Source: CAWBJO01 sp963789175 (GTDB taxonomy: Bacteria; Pseudomonadota; Alphaproteobacteria; Rhizobiales; Aestuariivirgaceae). Taken from it: a DNA stretch of 64,000 bases. Where the stretch lies: assembly GCA_963789175.1 (NCBI GenBank), contig CAWBJO010000002.1:62001-126000 (forward strand), read 5' to 3'. The notes beneath the pieces are model-generated. The model did not search any database. It had not been told where the DNA came from and saw nothing but the letters and a program-made list of their open reading frames with translations. This document shows, one piece after another, positions 62,404-64,000 of the stretch; position 1 is the first letter of the stretch, and every line of letters begins with the position of its first letter. A program made the translations under genes and the position numbers.

Positions 62404-63246
62404 CTATTTCGATCCGAAGGTGAAGCCTTCGACGATCTTGTCCTGCGCGACGACGAAAATCAGAATCAACGGGATCGCGGAAAGCACGATACCCGCTGCC
62501 ATTGCAGGCCAATTGGTTGCGTACTGCGCTACGAAGCTGGCTGCGAGGCCAGGAGGCAATGTGAAAAGCTTCTGGCTGGGGAGGAGGAACGCAGCAAGCA
62601 AGTATTCATTCCAGATGTTGAATATGTTGAACACGGCAACGACTATGATGCCGGGGCGGATGAGAGGCATCATGATGTGCCACACAAGTGTCACGGTGTT
62701 GCAGCCATCAATCCGAGCTGCGTCCTCAAGTTCAGTCGGGATGGATCGAAAATAGCTTCGCAGAACGAGGATCGATATCCCAAGGCTGGCGGCGGTGTAT
62801 GTGAGTATGAGCGACAGGTGCGTCCCGCCGAGCCCCGTTTTCGCCAGCAGAACATACAGGGGAAGGAGAATCAGGAAAATGGGGATAACCTCACCAAACA
62901 AATACGCGATGAACAACAAGCGATTTCCCGCAAACTCGATGCGTGCAAGCGCATAGGCCGCAAAGGTCGACAAGACGAGGATGAGCACGATAGAAGCCGA
63001 CGTCACGAAGAGGCTATTCCAGGCGAAGCGGAGAAATTCCGAGTTGGTCAGGATGAAGATGTAGTTGTCCAGCCTGATCGCCGGAGGGATGCCGAATGGA
63101 CTTGCGGCAAACTCACCCTTCGTCTTCATGGAAACGGACAACAGCCAGAAAACCGGGCCGACGTTCATTGCAACCAGGGCAACTTTGAAGGCCAAGCTCG
63201 CCAGGCTCGGAAAAGCTCGCCAAGGACGTTCCGCTTCCGGGTTCAT
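62404..63246 (-). CDS. Sugar ABC importer permease, MalG type
   Basis: This 280-residue permease starts MNPEAERPWRAFPSLASLAF; its ATG overlaps the stop of the upstream permease (ATGA, 63243-63246). EAA loop: EDAARIDGCNTVTLVWHIMMPLIRPGI. Six membrane segments, and FFRSIPTEL-type lead (SYFRSIPTELEDAARID). No ATPase or binding protein follows inside the window on this strand; they should be upstream, beyond 64000. Convergent with permease 2 of the previous importer. Confidence 0.9.
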   Translation of the reverse strand: MNPEAERPWRAFPSLASLAFKVALVAMNVGPVFWLLSVSMKTKGEFAASPFGIPPAIRLDNYIFILTNSEFLRFAWNSLFVTSASIVLILVLSTFAAYALARIEFAGNRLLFIAYLFGEVIPIFLILLPLYVLLAKTGLGGTHLSLILTYTAASLGISILVLRSYFRSIPTELEDAARIDGCNTVTLVWHIMMPLIRPGIIVVAVFNIFNIWNEYLLAAFLLPSQKLFTLPPGLAASFVAQYATNWPAMAAGIVLSAIPLILIFVVAQDKIVEGFTFGSK

Positions 63247-64000
63247 GAGTATTCCAAGCGCGTTCTGGCAACCCGCAAGATCGGCCAGACAACGATCGAA
63301 AGAACGACAAGCAGGATCACGACGGTAATGGCGCTCGCCAGCCCAAATCTGCCGGCTCGAAATCCGATCTCTATGGCATAGAGTCCGAGCAGTTCCGTGC
63401 TGCCGGCGGGGCCGCCGTTGGTCAGGATCGAGACGAACCCGAGAACATGGCCAAACGAACCGGATACAACGAGGATGAACGACACCAGAAACTGCTCGCG
63501 AAGCATTGGAAGCGTTACGTGCCGGAGTTCATCCCAGAGACTCTCCGACCCAAGCTTGAGGACGTCGTAGTACTCGCGAGGTATTCCTGACATCCCTGCA
63601 AGAAAAATCAAAGTGTGAAGGCCGAAGTAGTACCAGTTCGACGCAAAGATGACCGCGCCAAGAGCGGTGGTCGACAATCCAACCCAGGCAATCTTGAAGT
63701 CCCCGGGGAGCACGAACGAGAGGACAGCGTTCAGAATGCCGCGGCTGGGATGATAGATCATGAGCCAAAGCAAACCTGCCGCACCGATCGACAGCACCTG
63801 GGGAAACAAGACGAGCGACCGATAGAACCGGTTCTGCTGACGCTGCCTGAAAAGGATGACGGCAACGAAGAATGCGAGCGGCACCTGAGTTGCCAACGTC
63901 AGGCCGGCCAAGATAACGTTCGTCCAAAATGCATTCCAAAAGCGACTCGATGCCGCCAGCTCACGAAAATTGCTGAGGCCAATGAAAGTCGAGTCCGTAA
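63243..64000 (-). CDS. Sugar ABC importer permease, MalF type (partial, N-terminus outside window)
   Basis: 252 codons (frame from 63998) are present and run off the window end. The sequence enters at FIGLSNFRELAASSRFWNAF, the usual segment before the second membrane helix of MalF-like permeases, then QVPLAFFVAVILF, LVLFPQVLSIGAAGLLW, and the EAA-type loop YYDVLKLGSESLWDELRHVTLP, where EAA is weak. The TNGGPAGSTELLGLYAIEIGF stretch is standard. The methionine at 63911 is internal. Confidence 0.88.
   Translation of the reverse strand, partial: TDSTFIGLSNFRELAASSRFWNAFWTNVILAGLTLATQVPLAFFVAVILFRQRQQNRFYRSLVLFPQVLSIGAAGLLWLMIYHPSRGILNAVLSFVLPGDFKIAWVGLSTTALGAVIFASNWYYFGLHTLIFLAGMSGIPREYYDVLKLGSESLWDELRHVTLPMLREQFLVSFILVVSGSFGHVLGFVSILTNGGPAGSTELLGLYAIEIGFRAGRFGLASAITVVILLVVLSIVVWPILRVARTRLEYS

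Noticed and set aside
1..64000. CRISPR arrays, rRNA genes, prophage modules or intact insertion sequences
   Set aside because: No regularly spaced short repeats, rRNA-like stretches, transposase or phage structural genes were seen.

Overview
The window looks like a segment of an alphaproteobacterial genome, most likely Hyphomicrobiales (rhizobia-like). The signs are G+C-rich codon use, twin-arginine or Sec-type ABC binding proteins, MalFG/RbsAC/HisMP-type transporter operons in high density, GcvA-type LysR, FCD-GntR and Lrp regulators, and a DUF1326/DUF2182 pair. There is no core housekeeping block. At least eight ABC-importer binding proteins lie beside hydrolases and oxidoreductases for small nitrogen or sulfur compounds. 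Several genes are decayed and some segments are duplicated, which fits an accessory plasmid, chromid or island. The genus cannot be fixed from this sequence alone.

Layout. 1-215: tail of a xanthine-dehydrogenase-type molybdenum hydroxylase. 571-4388: sugar-type ABC importer (binding protein plus two permeases, no ATPase). 4390-7802 (minus): creatininase-family protein, two-subunit N,N-dimethylformamidase-like enzyme, and an internally deleted BtpA/SgcQ gene. 7.8-12.3 kb: a decayed, repeat-rich zone with a LysR regulator, an orphan peptide-type binding protein, two copies of a GMC-oxidoreductase tail, and three copies of a repeat that contains a degenerate tRNA-Val(GAC) 3' half. 12.4-17.2 kb: DMT-type membrane protein, SnoaL-like protein, methyltransferase, DUF2182/DUF1326 pair, RidA-family protein, broken AraC regulator. 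17.3-23.2 kb: broken ureohydrolase-like gene, iron-type alcohol dehydrogenase and a complete sugar-type ABC importer. 24.1-28.4 kb: polar-amino-acid ABC importer and an M24 (creatinase/DoeA-like) hydrolase.

28.4-35.2 kb (minus) is the most striking locus. One operon holds an Lrp regulator, a NitT/TauT-type ABC importer, hypB, hypA, a ureohydrolase with all metal ligands, and a second ureohydrolase that has lost four of six ligands. HypA/HypB load nickel, and no hydrogenase or urease is present. The set resembles the nickel-dependent guanidine hydrolase (GdmH-type) loci known from cyanobacteria. The added pseudoenzyme suggests a two-component version. A second copy of the pseudoenzyme is the broken gene at 17.3-18.0 kb.

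35.5-45.8 kb: MFS transporter, polysaccharide-deacetylase-fold protein, frameshifted amidase and aminotransferase, hydratase-type FAH protein, and a ribose-type ABC importer. 46.0-50.1 kb: methanethiol-oxidase (SBP56) gene overlapping a ferredoxin/CoA-binding fusion, then a flavin monooxygenase and OsmC protein on the other strand. 50.4-51.2 kb: potassium channel with a zinc ribbon. 51.2-55.6 kb (minus): polar-amino-acid ABC importer with an enolase-superfamily enzyme. 55.9-62.4 kb: SDR, GntR regulator and a second ribose-type importer with two permeases; matching operator-like sites lie before the SDR and before the binding protein. 62.4-64.0 kb (minus): the two permeases of a further sugar importer, running off the window end.
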